A stretch of DNA of 64,000 nt from Pseudomonas sp. Ant30-3. GTDB lineage: Bacteria; Pseudomonadota; Gammaproteobacteria; Pseudomonadales; Pseudomonadaceae. Position numbers and translations under genes: made by a program. This document shows, piece by piece, positions 17,620 through 27,257 of this stretch. Below the pieces are notes generated by a model. That model was not told the origin of the DNA. It ran no database searches and worked only from the letters and a program-made list of their open reading frames with translations. The stretch is taken from positions 62,001-126,000 of the forward strand of contig NZ_JMCL01000018.1 of NCBI RefSeq assembly GCF_000690905.1, written 5' to 3'. Numbering within the stretch: position 1 is the stretch's first letter; every line of letters begins with the position of its first letter.

Positions 17620-18098
17620 TCGATTTACAACAAAGCGGCCAGGGCCTCGAAGGCTACGGCATGCTGCACGCACAGCTGCAATCACTGCTGGCGGACGAGC
17701 GCGATTTCATCGCCAACGCGGCGCAGTTTTCGGCGTTTCTCTACAACCAGCTCGATGATTTGAACTGGGCCGGGTTCTATTTGAATCGCAATGAAGAATT
17801 GGTCCTGGGGCCGTTTCAGGGGCAGATTGCCTGCGTACGCATCCCCTTTGGCCGAGGGGTGTGCGGGGCAGCAGCGGCGACTTTGCAGACTCAGCGCGTG
17901 GAAGACGTGCACGCATTTCCCGGTCATATCGCCTGCGACAGCGCCTCCAACAGCGAGCTGGTCGTACCTCTGGTGAAGGACGGCAAGCTGATCGGCGTAC
18001 TGGATCTGGACAGCCCCAAGGTCGGCCGCTTCAGCGCTGACGATCAGGCAGGGATCGAACAATTGGCGGCTATTTTTCTGCGTTTGACTGACTGCTGA
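17616..18098 (+). CDS. msrC: Free methionine-(R)-sulfoxide reductase (GAF domain)
   Basis: GAF-fold enzyme of 160 residues that reduces free methionine-R-sulfoxide. The three cysteines of the family are C73, C83 and C107 (IACVRIPFG, GVCGAA, HIACDSASNSE), with the same spacing as in the E. coli enzyme. LDLDSP near the C terminus is the usual GAF ending. It is translationally coupled to the AAA gene and abuts the convergent HD-GYP gene without a gap. Confidence 0.93.
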   Translation: MIDLQQSGQGLEGYGMLHAQLQSLLADERDFIANAAQFSAFLYNQLDDLNWAGFYLNRNEELVLGPFQGQIACVRIPFGRGVCGAAAATLQTQRVEDVHAFPGHIACDSASNSELVVPLVKDGKLIGVLDLDSPKVGRFSADDQAGIEQLAAIFLRLTDC

Positions 18099-21047
18099 TC
18101 AAGGGCGCAACCCTGCCTTGACCAGCAGGCCAGGCGCGTCCACCTCATCAATCTGTTTCGGATCGAGGAATTGCTCAGCGTACTGCCGATAGATCTGCGC
18201 GGTGATGAACAGCTCGAACAGCTCCGGATCAATGTGGGCGTCACGGCACATGGTGGCCATGATGCCCAGCGCTTCACTCATCGATTTGGCTTTTTTGTAC
18301 GGTCTATCGGCGGCGGTCAACGCCTCGAAAATATCGGCAATCGCCATCATCCGCGCGGGCAGGCTCATCTCATCGCGCTTCAACCTTTTCGGATAACCGG
18401 TGCCGTCCATTTTTTCATGGTGGCCGCCGGCGATTTCCGCCACGGTGTCGAGGTGGCTGGGGAAGGGCAGGTGACTGAGCATCAGAATCGTCTGCACCAT
18501 GTGATGGTTGATGATGTAACGCTCCTCTCGTGTCAGCGTACCGCGAGCGATGCTCAGGTTGTAAAGTTCGCCCCGGTTGTACTTGTAGAGCGGCACCTCG
18601 AGCTTGAAGCCCCAAGGGTTGTCGGGCGGAATCAGTTCGCCTGATGCGCGCTCGAACAGGTGCTCGGGTTTATCCGCCAGCAGCGGCTCGTTCAAAGGCA
18701 GGGTGGGTGGCGGAGTGCGAGCCTGACGCCTGTTCTCTTCCCAGGAAACGCCCAGTCGATCGTCCAGGGTACGCGTCCAGGTCCTCTGAGCCACGCTGCG
18801 CAACCTTTGCAAATCCGCCTCGGCCATGGCCTCGCCGCCCAGATTGCAGCGCGCAACAAAGGCGAAATCATCGTCCAGCGCCGCGAGACTGGCATTACGC
18901 AACTCGCCCAGATGATGTTCGTCACCGCCCAGCGCCACGGCCTGCCAGTAATTGATCCAGGCATCGCGCTTGAGCACCTCGAATCGGGTGCGGACTTCGT
19001 GAATACGGTCGTTCAGGGTTTCCAGTTTGGTGGCTTTATCAACCACATATTCCGGGGTCGTGACCTTGCCGCAGTCGTGCAGCCAAGCGGCGATGTGCAG
19101 CGCCTCCCATTCATCTTCCGTAGGCTTATAACCGAAGAAGGCCGGCGCCTGGCTGGCAGCCGCAGCTTGGGCGATCATCAACGTCAGCGCCGGTACACGC
19201 TGGCAATGACCACCGGTGTACGGGCTTTTTGCATCAATGGCGCCGGCGAGCAGCTGGATGAAGGCATCCAGCAATTGTTTCTGCCTGGCTTGCAGGCGCT
19301 GACTTTCGATGCACACCGCCGCCGCACCGGACACCGCTTGCAGAAATGCGATACGGTCCGGCTGGAGTTTTTCCAGATCGCTTTGCCTGCCGCTGTCTGC
19401 CAGCAGGAGGGTCAGCAGGCCGACAGTTTCATTGCGGCGGTTGTGCAGCCGGATGCCGATCAGATGCACCCGTGGGCATTCCATCGCCTGCAACACATGC
19501 TGCAAGTCACCCGCCTGCTCGAAGCCCAGATTCGTGACCACATTATTGGTCTGCGCAAGTTGCTGCAGCCATGCCGGGCTTTGCGGGTCCGCCAGCTGAT
19601 GGCCTTGAACGCCGAATGCAGGTACCGCTTGCGATGCGTCGCCGATCACCAGGCCAAGCGGCTCGAAGCGATCGCCATCGTTCTCGCGCAAGTAGATCAG
19701 GCCCGCCTGAGCCTGGCCGATTTTCATCGTTTCAAAGAGCACTCTTTCCAGCAACGGGGTAAAACGTGTTTCGGCGCTGAGGCTTTCTGTGATTTCGAAA
19801 AAGCTGGCCAAGGTGTCTTTCATGCGCGTCATTGATACGCTCAACTGGTCGACTTCGAGCACAGGCGAACGCCGGGAGGCGGGAAGACTGAAGTTGAAGC
19901 TGCGAATGGCATCCGCCTCCTGCACCAGCGTGCGCAAGGGTTTGACCAGTATGCGCGAGGTCAGCCAGCCCAAGGGCAGGCACAACAGCAAGGTCGCCAA
20001 GGTGATCAGTGCGCCTTGCCAGCGCAAGCGGTAGGCGTCGGCCAGTAACTCGTCCTCCGGCACCAGCAACGCCAGTTGCAAACCCCGTGGCCCGCCTTCC
20101 TGCAACTGGCTGCGGGCGACGATCCATTGCCGGCCTCCAGCTTGCAACCGATTGCCGGTCTCAGCGTGGCCCAGTAACGCCGCAAGCCCGGGACTCAAAT
20201 CCGCAGCCTTGACCATGCGGGCGGTCTCCCCGTCGGTGATCAGTTTGCGCGAGTCCGGATAGGCCACCGCGTTGCCATTCGCATCGAACAACACCACTTC
20301 AGTGGCAGGGGTGACCACGTGTTTCGCCAGCTTGGCCGAGAGCTCATCCAGAGTCAGGTCTGCGGCGATTACCGCGTGCTCACCGACGCGTCGGGCGAGC
20401 GTCGTACCCGCATTGCGAGTGGAGAAAAAAATGTAGGGTTCGGTGGTTATCTGACCGCTCTCATTGCGGGCAGCGGTGAACCAGGCGCGGGTGCGCGGAT
20501 CGAAGTCGTCGCCGACGTTTCCATTACGGCTGATCAGGTTCAGATGCTCATCGAAAAAAAGCGATTGAGAGAGTGCGCGCGCATCGGGGCCCGAGCGCTC
20601 AAGGCTCCACACTTGGTAGCGGGCGTTGAGCGGCGCTTGAACTAGCGTTTTCAGGGCCGGTTCGCGCAGGGGACGGACCATGAAAAAATCGCCGTTGTCG
20701 TAGCCCAGGTACAGTGAGGCAAGGTGCGGATTGTCTTCCAGGGCCTGGCTGAAAGACTGCAGCAGAATCAGTCGATGTTGCAGATCGGTTGCCTGAGCCG
20801 CCGGGTGATGCACCAGCAGGCTCAGCACATTGCGGATGGGCTCGTAGGTAGTCTGAAGGTCCTGGCGCACATCCTGTTCGATGCGGGCGAAGAGCTTTTC
20901 ACTGCTCGCAAGAATTATCTGCGTGGTTTGTCGGTAGTTGAAAATGCCCAGCACTACGCCCGTCAGCAACAGCAGGCAAGTGAACATCACGCTGATATGG
21001 ACGTGCAGCGGCAACCGTCGCTGATCCTGGCGCAGTGGGCTGGGCAT
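18099..21047 (-). CDS. Membrane HD-GYP protein with Cache, HAMP and GAF domains (predicted c-di-GMP phosphodiesterase)
   Basis: Protein of 982 residues. A transmembrane helix near 17-38 and another around 345-365 bound a double-Cache periplasmic sensor. HAMP and a GAF domain follow (about 435-600). The C-terminal HD domain has YTGGHCQRVPAL, AAWLHDCGKVTTPEY and AGGHHEKMDGTGYP, so the HD pair and GYP motif required for c-di-GMP hydrolysis are intact. An insertion of about 150 residues lies between the HD motif and the GYP motif. ATG 21047 has GGAGTG eight bases upstream. It is transcribed toward the fRMsr gene. Confidence 0.9.
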   Translation of the reverse strand: MPSPLRQDQRRLPLHVHISVMFTCLLLLTGVVLGIFNYRQTTQIILASSEKLFARIEQDVRQDLQTTYEPIRNVLSLLVHHPAAQATDLQHRLILLQSFSQALEDNPHLASLYLGYDNGDFFMVRPLREPALKTLVQAPLNARYQVWSLERSGPDARALSQSLFFDEHLNLISRNGNVGDDFDPRTRAWFTAARNESGQITTEPYIFFSTRNAGTTLARRVGEHAVIAADLTLDELSAKLAKHVVTPATEVVLFDANGNAVAYPDSRKLITDGETARMVKAADLSPGLAALLGHAETGNRLQAGGRQWIVARSQLQEGGPRGLQLALLVPEDELLADAYRLRWQGALITLATLLLCLPLGWLTSRILVKPLRTLVQEADAIRSFNFSLPASRRSPVLEVDQLSVSMTRMKDTLASFFEITESLSAETRFTPLLERVLFETMKIGQAQAGLIYLRENDGDRFEPLGLVIGDASQAVPAFGVQGHQLADPQSPAWLQQLAQTNNVVTNLGFEQAGDLQHVLQAMECPRVHLIGIRLHNRRNETVGLLTLLLADSGRQSDLEKLQPDRIAFLQAVSGAAAVCIESQRLQARQKQLLDAFIQLLAGAIDAKSPYTGGHCQRVPALTLMIAQAAAASQAPAFFGYKPTEDEWEALHIAAWLHDCGKVTTPEYVVDKATKLETLNDRIHEVRTRFEVLKRDAWINYWQAVALGGDEHHLGELRNASLAALDDDFAFVARCNLGGEAMAEADLQRLRSVAQRTWTRTLDDRLGVSWEENRRQARTPPPTLPLNEPLLADKPEHLFERASGELIPPDNPWGFKLEVPLYKYNRGELYNLSIARGTLTREERYIINHHMVQTILMLSHLPFPSHLDTVAEIAGGHHEKMDGTGYPKRLKRDEMSLPARMMAIADIFEALTAADRPYKKAKSMSEALGIMATMCRDAHIDPELFELFITAQIYRQYAEQFLDPKQIDEVDAPGLLVKAGLRP

Positions 21048-21096
21048 TGCGGGTCACTCCATGATGGTTAACACACTGCTCAGCGAGCAAGCATAG

Positions 21097-24000
21097 TTAA
21101 GGCTCCGTCATCGTGCTTTGGTCATTCAAGGCGATTTGTTGCTGCAACGCCTGGCCGAGTTCGTCCATCGCCCTGTGCATGGCCGCGCTGCAGTTGATCA
21201 ATTGGTCGGATTGAGCGGTTTCATGGCAAATATTTTCGAGCGCTTCGCAACTTTCTATCAGTCGCGCGGCCTGGATGATCCTTGCCGCGCCTTTGATTTT
21301 ATGCGCGAGATCGAGATAGGACTTCAGGTCCGTGCTGCCTGCCAACGCCTGCAGTGCCAGGCGGTCCTGGTCATTGCTGTTTTGCATCTCTTTCAGGAGG
21401 CGTCTGTCCATCGCCGGGTTGCCGCCCGTCAATAAGTGCAGGCCGGCGAGGCTGAACGCCGGTGCGGGGACTGACGGCCTGATGCCCGCCAGTCGTTCAC
21501 TCAAGGCGGTCAGTGTCAGCGGTTTGAACAGGCAGTCATCCATGCCCGCGTGTCTGCAACGCTGTATTTCCTCAGGCAGGGCGTTGGCGGTATACCCCAG
21601 GACCGTGCAGGGCGGCCGCTGCGTCGTCTGCTCATGCCGGCGAATGGCGCGGGCCAGTTCGTAACCGTTCATGATGGGCATGTTGCAGTCGACGATCACC
21701 AGATCGAACGCACCGGTTTGCCACGCGTCGAGTCCGGCACTGCCATCCTCTGCGACCGTGGAGTGATGCCCGAGAAACTCCAGTTGCTGGCACATCAAAG
21801 AACGGTTGGCGGGATGGTCATCGACCACCAGGACATTCAAGGGAGTGTTGGTGAACGATATGTCAGCATCAGCCGGCGGTCGGCACGGCTCGGCTACCTG
21901 GCAGACGAGGTTCAGAGAAACCTTGATCAACGTGCCGACGCCAAGCCGACTCTCCAGTTGCAGACTGCCGCCCATCATCTCGCACAGGTTGCGGCTGATG
22001 ACCAGGCCAAGGCCTGCGCCGCTTCTGCCTGCCTGTCTATTGTCGCTGGCCTGGGCAAAGGGTTGGAACAGTCGCTGTTGATCCTGCACGCTGATGCCCA
22101 CGCCGCTGTCATGGACCTGCAGCAGCAGCTGCACATGGCCGGGTTGTGCACTCGCCAGCAGTTCAACGACGACCCTGATGTGACCTTGCTCGGTGAACTT
22201 GATAGCGTTGCTGATCAGGTTGGACAACACCTGTTTGAAGCGCATGGGGTCGATCAGCACATCGACCGCCGGATTGTCGGGATTGAACTCGAGTTGCAGC
22301 CGCAGATTTTTCTGACGCGCGAGTCCCTCGAAAATCCGCACCACCGAGCCGATGATTTCACCAGGATTGACTCGCTCCGGACTCAGGCTCAAACGACCGG
22401 ATTCTATGCGGGCAATGTCGAGAATGTCGCCGATCAGTTCGAGCATATCTTTAGCGGAGCGATAGGCGACATCGATGGCCGGGCGGTCTGGATGGTTGTG
22501 CCCGATACGTTTGAGCGTCAATTCGAGCATGCCGATCACTGCATTCATCGGGGTGCGGATCTCGTGGCTCATGGTCGCCAGGAACGTGCTTTTTGCCCGA
22601 TTCGCTTCATCCGCGCGCTCTTTCGCCGAGCGCAGTTCCTCGAACAATTGTCGTCTGTCACTGATGTCGATCCAGCCACCGATGATGCCTTGCACATCAC
22701 CACTCGAATCCCGATATGGAAGGATCCAGTGGTAAATAGTCAGCCGACGGCCGCCGATGTGCAGCGGGCGATCGAGGATCAGGGGCGTGCCTTCATCGAC
22801 TACACGCTGGTAGTCGGCCTGATACTCCTCGGCTTCGAAAGCGTTGCTCAGGCTTCCTTCCATCACGCTCTTGCCGATGATGTCCTCGCGTTTGGCACCG
22901 AAGGCTTCGAGATAACTGTCATTGCAGCTTTGCAGCAGCCCTTGGCGATCGCGTACATAGATCGGATGGGGTGTGCCGTTGAGCAGCGATCCCATGAATT
23001 CCAGTTGGTCATTGAGCGCGCGTTCGGCTGCCTGCCGCTGCTTGATCTGGCGCCGCATGTACGCGTTCCACGCCATGGAAATCAGCAGCAACAGGCTTGC
23101 GCCAATCACGATTTGATAAAACAGTCTTTGATAGTTACGCCAGGTGCTCTGCGACGACGCCGAATAACCGCGCCAGCGGCTGTTGATGATGCCGAGCTCT
23201 TCAGGCGCGATGCTCAGGAGAGCTTTGTCGATGATCGCTTTTAATTCTTTGGCGTCGCGCCCGGTTGCCATGGAAAAATCCGCCTGCCGGGTACCGAGGG
23301 TCGTGGTGATCTGAAGTGGCTGTTCGAACAGTCGCGATGAAATGAAATAGTTGGCGATCACCAGGGAATTGACCGAGCCCTCGGCCTTGCCCTCGGCCAG
23401 CAGCTCGACGGCGCTGAAGGTGTCCGGGGTTTCGATCAGCTGAATTCGCGGGTATTCGCGGCGCAGGTAATCAATCAGTGGATTGCCTTGCGCCACGGTC
23501 AGGCGTTTGTCTTGAAGTTGTTCGAGGGTGGTCGGGCTGTCCGCGGATTTGCGCGTCAGCAATACGAAAGAATTTTGCAGATAAGGACGGGTGAAATTCA
23601 GCGTCTGCTCGCGCTGAGTACTGGGGAGCAGAGCCGCGATCAGGTCGGCTTGCTGATTATTGACCTGTTCGATCATCCCGCCAGTGCTGCGGCTGCGGCG
23701 AATGTCGAAGCGCAAGCCGGTGCGCAGCCTGATCAGTTCGAGAAGGTCTGCTGTAACGCCGCGAAAGTTGCCTTCACTGTCGAAAAAGGTCAGCGGTGCG
23801 TAGGCCTCATTGACAACCACGCGCACCACGGGATGTTTCGCCAGCCAGCGTTCCTCGGCGTCAGTCAGTTGCAGCTTTTGATCAGTGAGCAGTATGTCGC
23901 TGCCGGCACTCCAGCGCCGGGCAATGTCTTCACGCTGGTTGGGAGGGATTGCCAACAGCATCGCGTTGATGATCGCGAGCAGTTGGGGGTTGTTCCGGTG

Positions 24001-24753
24001 CACGGCAAAGCTGAAGCCGTGAGCTTCATGCTTACCGAAGTTGGCCATGCGGATGTTGTTGAGATAACCCTTGTTGAGCATGTAATGGGTCGAAATGGTA
24101 TCGCCAAGGAACACATCAGCCTGGTCGAATGCGACCGCATTGATCGCGTTCTGAAAGGAGGGATATGAGGTGATGGTCGCTTTTGGGTATAGATCCCGGA
24201 CCTCCCGCAAAGGCAGGTAGTGGTACACCATGCTCAATCGAAGGCCGGCGAGCCCGTCGGCCAGTGAACGGGTTTCTCCCTGACGTGTGACCAATACCGG
24301 TTGGTCCACCGCGTAGGGTGAGGACAGCACGATGTCGGATTGATGAGCCTCGAAACCGTTGGCGGTGCCAAGCAGATCGACTTCACCTTTTTCGAGCGCC
24401 TGGATTGCCGCGCCTCGGGACGCGTAACGGCGAACCATGATTGGCAACCCGGTCGTGGTGCCCAGAATGGCTGCGTAATCGGCGGTAAAGCCTTCGTAGT
24501 CCTGACCGCTGACGGTCAGATCGAACGGCGGATAATCCGGTGCCGATGTGCCCAGAATCAACTCCTGCTTACCCTTGATCCACTGTCTTTGCGATGCGTC
24601 GAGCCGTACGTCCAGAGCGCCGGTCATCGAGCGGCCGAGCAACGCGTAGGGTTCGCTGTCGACCGCGGCGGCGCACAGTGAGGTGCTCAGACCCAAACCT
24701 GCCAAGAGGATGATGCAACAGTCTTTTATCCGAGTGAGCATGCTGTTTCTCAC
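21097..24753 (-). CDS. rocS2: BvgS-type multidomain hybrid kinase (RocS2-like)
   Basis: Sensor kinase of 1218 residues. Order: signal peptide or anchor, two periplasmic solute-binding (SBP_bac_3, Venus-flytrap) domains at about 50-285 and 305-530, transmembrane helix IVIGASLLLLISMAW near 550, PAS domain about 585-700, H-box TMSHEIRTPMNAVIGM near 730, HATPase (GAGLGLVISRNLCEMM), receiver (VLVVDDHPANRS, VDCNMPIMNGYE, LFKPLTL) and C-terminal HPt (LAHKIKGAARII). All phosphorelay residues are present. GTG 24753 overlaps the stop of the response regulator gene. In P. aeruginosa the homologous Roc system, next to the same dGTPase gene, controls fimbriae and efflux; ligand unknown. Confidence 0.85.
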   Translation of the reverse strand: MRNSMLTRIKDCCIILLAGLGLSTSLCAAAVDSEPYALLGRSMTGALDVRLDASQRQWIKGKQELILGTSAPDYPPFDLTVSGQDYEGFTADYAAILGTTTGLPIMVRRYASRGAAIQALEKGEVDLLGTANGFEAHQSDIVLSSPYAVDQPVLVTRQGETRSLADGLAGLRLSMVYHYLPLREVRDLYPKATITSYPSFQNAINAVAFDQADVFLGDTISTHYMLNKGYLNNIRMANFGKHEAHGFSFAVHRNNPQLLAIINAMLLAIPPNQREDIARRWSAGSDILLTDQKLQLTDAEERWLAKHPVVRVVVNEAYAPLTFFDSEGNFRGVTADLLELIRLRTGLRFDIRRSRSTGGMIEQVNNQQADLIAALLPSTQREQTLNFTRPYLQNSFVLLTRKSADSPTTLEQLQDKRLTVAQGNPLIDYLRREYPRIQLIETPDTFSAVELLAEGKAEGSVNSLVIANYFISSRLFEQPLQITTTLGTRQADFSMATGRDAKELKAIIDKALLSIAPEELGIINSRWRGYSASSQSTWRNYQRLFYQIVIGASLLLLISMAWNAYMRRQIKQRQAAERALNDQLEFMGSLLNGTPHPIYVRDRQGLLQSCNDSYLEAFGAKREDIIGKSVMEGSLSNAFEAEEYQADYQRVVDEGTPLILDRPLHIGGRRLTIYHWILPYRDSSGDVQGIIGGWIDISDRRQLFEELRSAKERADEANRAKSTFLATMSHEIRTPMNAVIGMLELTLKRIGHNHPDRPAIDVAYRSAKDMLELIGDILDIARIESGRLSLSPERVNPGEIIGSVVRIFEGLARQKNLRLQLEFNPDNPAVDVLIDPMRFKQVLSNLISNAIKFTEQGHIRVVVELLASAQPGHVQLLLQVHDSGVGISVQDQQRLFQPFAQASDNRQAGRSGAGLGLVISRNLCEMMGGSLQLESRLGVGTLIKVSLNLVCQVAEPCRPPADADISFTNTPLNVLVVDDHPANRSLMCQQLEFLGHHSTVAEDGSAGLDAWQTGAFDLVIVDCNMPIMNGYELARAIRRHEQTTQRPPCTVLGYTANALPEEIQRCRHAGMDDCLFKPLTLTALSERLAGIRPSVPAPAFSLAGLHLLTGGNPAMDRRLLKEMQNSNDQDRLALQALAGSTDLKSYLDLAHKIKGAARIIQAARLIESCEALENICHETAQSDQLINCSAAMHRAMDELGQALQQQIALNDQSTMTEP

Positions 24754-25376
24754 ACTAATGCATTTCGTTTCGCCATCTCAATCAGTTCAACCAGAGACTG
24801 CGCCTTGAGCTTTTGCATAAGGCGTTTTTTATAAGTACTGACTGTTTTGTTGCTGAGGAACATTCCTTTGGCGATTTCCTTGTTGGTGCGACCTTGGGCG
24901 AAAAGTTGTAACACCATTAATTCCCGATCGTTGACGGACTTGAAGAGCTCCAGCTCGGCAAAGCGAGCATCATCTTTTCTTACAGGATTCAGCGCTTCGC
25001 TGGGGAAGTAGTTGTAACCTGACAATACAGCTTTGATGGCGCTGACCAGCTCACTCAGGTCTTCCTGCTTGCACACATAACCCGATGCACCGGATTGCAT
25101 GCACCGAATACCGAAAAGAGTCGGACACTGCGCGGTCAGTACAAGAATTTTAAGCGGTGTACCCATGGCGTTGAAACGCGCGAGTACTTCGAGGCCGTCC
25201 AGTTTGGGAATGCTGATATCGAGGATCACCAGGTCTGGCACGCATTCACGTACCATTTGCATGGCATCTACGCCATTATCGGTTTCACCAACGACTTTAT
25301 AACCTTCGTGTTCAAGCAGCATCCGGACTGCAAGCCGGATAACAGGATGGTCGTCGACAATAAAGACGGAGTTCAT
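24750..25376 (-). CDS. rocA2: LuxR/FixJ-type response regulator (RocA2-like)
   Basis: Response regulator of 208 residues: receiver with VDDHP and phospho-acceptor D53 (VILDISIPKLDG), then an HTH of the LuxR family around 145-200 (RTNKEIAKGMFLSNKTVSTYKK). It is the obvious output partner of the BvgS-type kinase encoded immediately downstream, with which its stop codon overlaps. ATG 25376 (MNSVFIVDDHP) is preferred because GGGA lies at proper distance; the ATG at 25388 adds four residues and lacks a ribosome site. Confidence 0.87.
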   Translation of the reverse strand: MNSVFIVDDHPVIRLAVRMLLEHEGYKVVGETDNGVDAMQMVRECVPDLVILDISIPKLDGLEVLARFNAMGTPLKILVLTAQCPTLFGIRCMQSGASGYVCKQEDLSELVSAIKAVLSGYNYFPSEALNPVRKDDARFAELELFKSVNDRELMVLQLFAQGRTNKEIAKGMFLSNKTVSTYKKRLMQKLKAQSLVELIEMAKRNALV

Positions 25377-25861
25377 AATCAATCCCATGGGGTTTGGATA
25401 AAGCGCGCACCTTAGCTCAGATGCCTGGAGGACCGCATGGACTCGCCCACCAGAAGCAGCAATATAGGAATAGTCCTACAAACAAAGAAGAAATAGACGA
25501 CGTATCAACTAGGTTTTTATATGAGGAAGCGCAAGATAGTTGCTGTTGGATAAAGGCGATAACAAGAGATTTTATGTGGTTCAGGTTTAGTCAGATAAAG
25601 GCTTTTGGTTTGTTTGTAAGGTCAATGCTTTTCTGAATATGGGTTGTTTCAACGTTTTTGCAGTGTGTGCCTGTCAGGTTGTAATTGGGGCTGAATATTT
25701 AATATTTCGAATCGAGGGTGTTAATTGTTCGTGAGTGTTGCCAACTTATTGGTCCGGACTTCTACCAGCGCGCGTAGAAGATTGTTGCGTACGCTGCCAG
25801 TACTTGCACTGTCAGGCTGATCAGCCCTTGAAAGAAATGTAAGAGCTGATCAGCCGATGTC
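25377..25861. other. Gene-free stretch between rocA2-like and dGTPase genes
   Basis: About 485 bases without a credible gene. The middle (about 25470-25740) is much more AT-rich than the surroundings and should include the rocA2 promoter. At its left end, 25815-25855 contains GGCTGATCAGC and GCTGATCAGCC separated by 19 bases, just after the dGTPase stop. This is a possible 3' end hairpin for that gene, without a U-run. Confidence 0.55.
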
Positions 25862-27190
25862 TCACTTGCTCGAACGGCCGGTCATTTCCAGCGCCATTTC
25901 ACTGGCGTAGCTGTCGGTCATGCCGGCGATGAAATCAATCATGCGCAGGAACGAAGTGTGTAAAGGCCCGTCTGGACGCGGAGCGTTGTTTCCCAGCAGA
26001 TCGAGAATGCGCCGGCTCTTGAAGGATGGCGTGCGCCCGTTGTGCTGTTCAAGTGCTGCGCCGCAGAAGGCATTTAGGAGGATTTCCAGCGTGGTGTAGG
26101 CGCCGATCTCGTGCAGGGTCTTGCGCTTGTCCTGGAAGATTTTTTTGCGCGCCATGTCTTTGGCATTCAGCACGCAACGCTTTGCCGGGCCATGCATGTG
26201 CTCAACGAGATCGCCATGCAGCGTACCGGCCAGCAACGCCTCCTGTTGCTCGACAAACGCTCGCGCGGCGGCATTGGTCAGGTGTTCGATCGCCTTGCCA
26301 CGCAGGATCGCCAGCTTGCGTCGGCGCGAATCCAGCGGGCCGAGCTGGCGATAGGTTTCCGGCAGATCGTCGCCGACCAGGTCCAGCAGCAGCGACTCGA
26401 CTTCGGCGTATTCCAGCAGCTCCATTTCGAGGCCGTCTTCGAGGTCGATCAGCGCGTAACAGATGTCATCCGCCGCTTCCATCAGGTACACCAGCGGATG
26501 GCGCGCCCAGCGTTGCTCCTCAAGTTGCGGGAGGCCGAGTTTATGGGCGATTTGCTCCAGTAAGGGCAATTCGCTCTGGTAACAGCCGAACTTGTGCTTT
26601 TTGTAACCCAGCGAATCAGCGTGCCTGGCCGTCCAAGGGTATTTGAGATACGTCCCCAGGGTGGCGTAAGTCAGGCGGGTGCCGCCATCAAACTGATGGT
26701 ATTCCAGCTGAGTCAGCACGCGAAAGCCTTGAGCGTTGCCCTCGAAATTGAGGAAGTCCTCGCGTTCGACTTCGCTCATCGCATCCAGCCAGCCACGCCC
26801 GGCGGCCTGCTTGAACCAGTGGCGTATAGCGTCTTCGCCGGAATGCCCGAACGGCGGGTTGCCGATGTCATGCGCCAGGCAAGCCGATTGCACCACCATG
26901 CCCAGGTCGCTCGGTTCGCACCAGTCGGGCAGGGCGCTGCGGATGGTTTCACCGACCCGCATGCCCAGCGATCGACCGACGCAGCTGACTTCCAGCGAGT
27001 GGGTCAGGCGCGTGTGGATGTGGTCGTTACTGGTGACCGGATGGACTTGGGTCTTGCGCCCGAGACGGCGGAACGCCCCGGAGAAAATGATGCGGTCATG
27101 GTCTTTATGGAAAGGACTGCGGCCAAGCTCTTGCGGGCTGTGCAGAGGCTTTCCGAGGCGTTCGCGGGTGAGCAGGGTTTGCCAATCCAA
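25862..27190 (-). CDS. dgt: Deoxyguanosinetriphosphate triphosphohydrolase-like protein
   Basis: HD-domain dNTPase of 442 residues; hydrolyses dNTPs to deoxynucleoside and triphosphate. Metal site residues lie in [15 protein letters not shown] and [18 protein letters not shown]; the N-terminal region [26 protein letters not shown] is diagnostic. The start is a rare TTG at 27190 (read as [13 protein letters not shown]), supported by GGAGAG seven bases upstream and conservation of the N terminus; no ATG fits. In P. aeruginosa the orthologue also lies next to rocS2-rocA2. Confidence 0.92.
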   Translation of the reverse strand: MDWQTLLTRERLGKPLHSPQELGRSPFHKDHDRIIFSGAFRRLGRKTQVHPVTSNDHIHTRLTHSLEVSCVGRSLGMRVGETIRSALPDWCEPSDLGMVVQSACLAHDIGNPPFGHSGEDAIRHWFKQAAGRGWLDAMSEVEREDFLNFEGNAQGFRVLTQLEYHQFDGGTRLTYATLGTYLKYPWTARHADSLGYKKHKFGCYQSELPLLEQIAHKLGLPQLEEQRWARHPLVYLMEAADDICYALIDLEDGLEMELLEYAEVESLLLDLVGDDLPETYRQLGPLDSRRRKLAILRGKAIEHLTNAAARAFVEQQEALLAGTLHGDLVEHMHGPAKRCVLNAKDMARKKIFQDKRKTLHEIGAYTTLEILLNAFCGAALEQHNGRTPSFKSRRILDLLGNNAPRPDGPLHTSFLRMIDFIAGMTDSYASEMALEMTGRSSK

Positions 27191-27257
27191 GGCTGATCTC
27201 TCCGTCAGGGGACTGATCGCCTAGCTTCCCGTGTCGCGCCGATGCCTGCAAGCGGAA

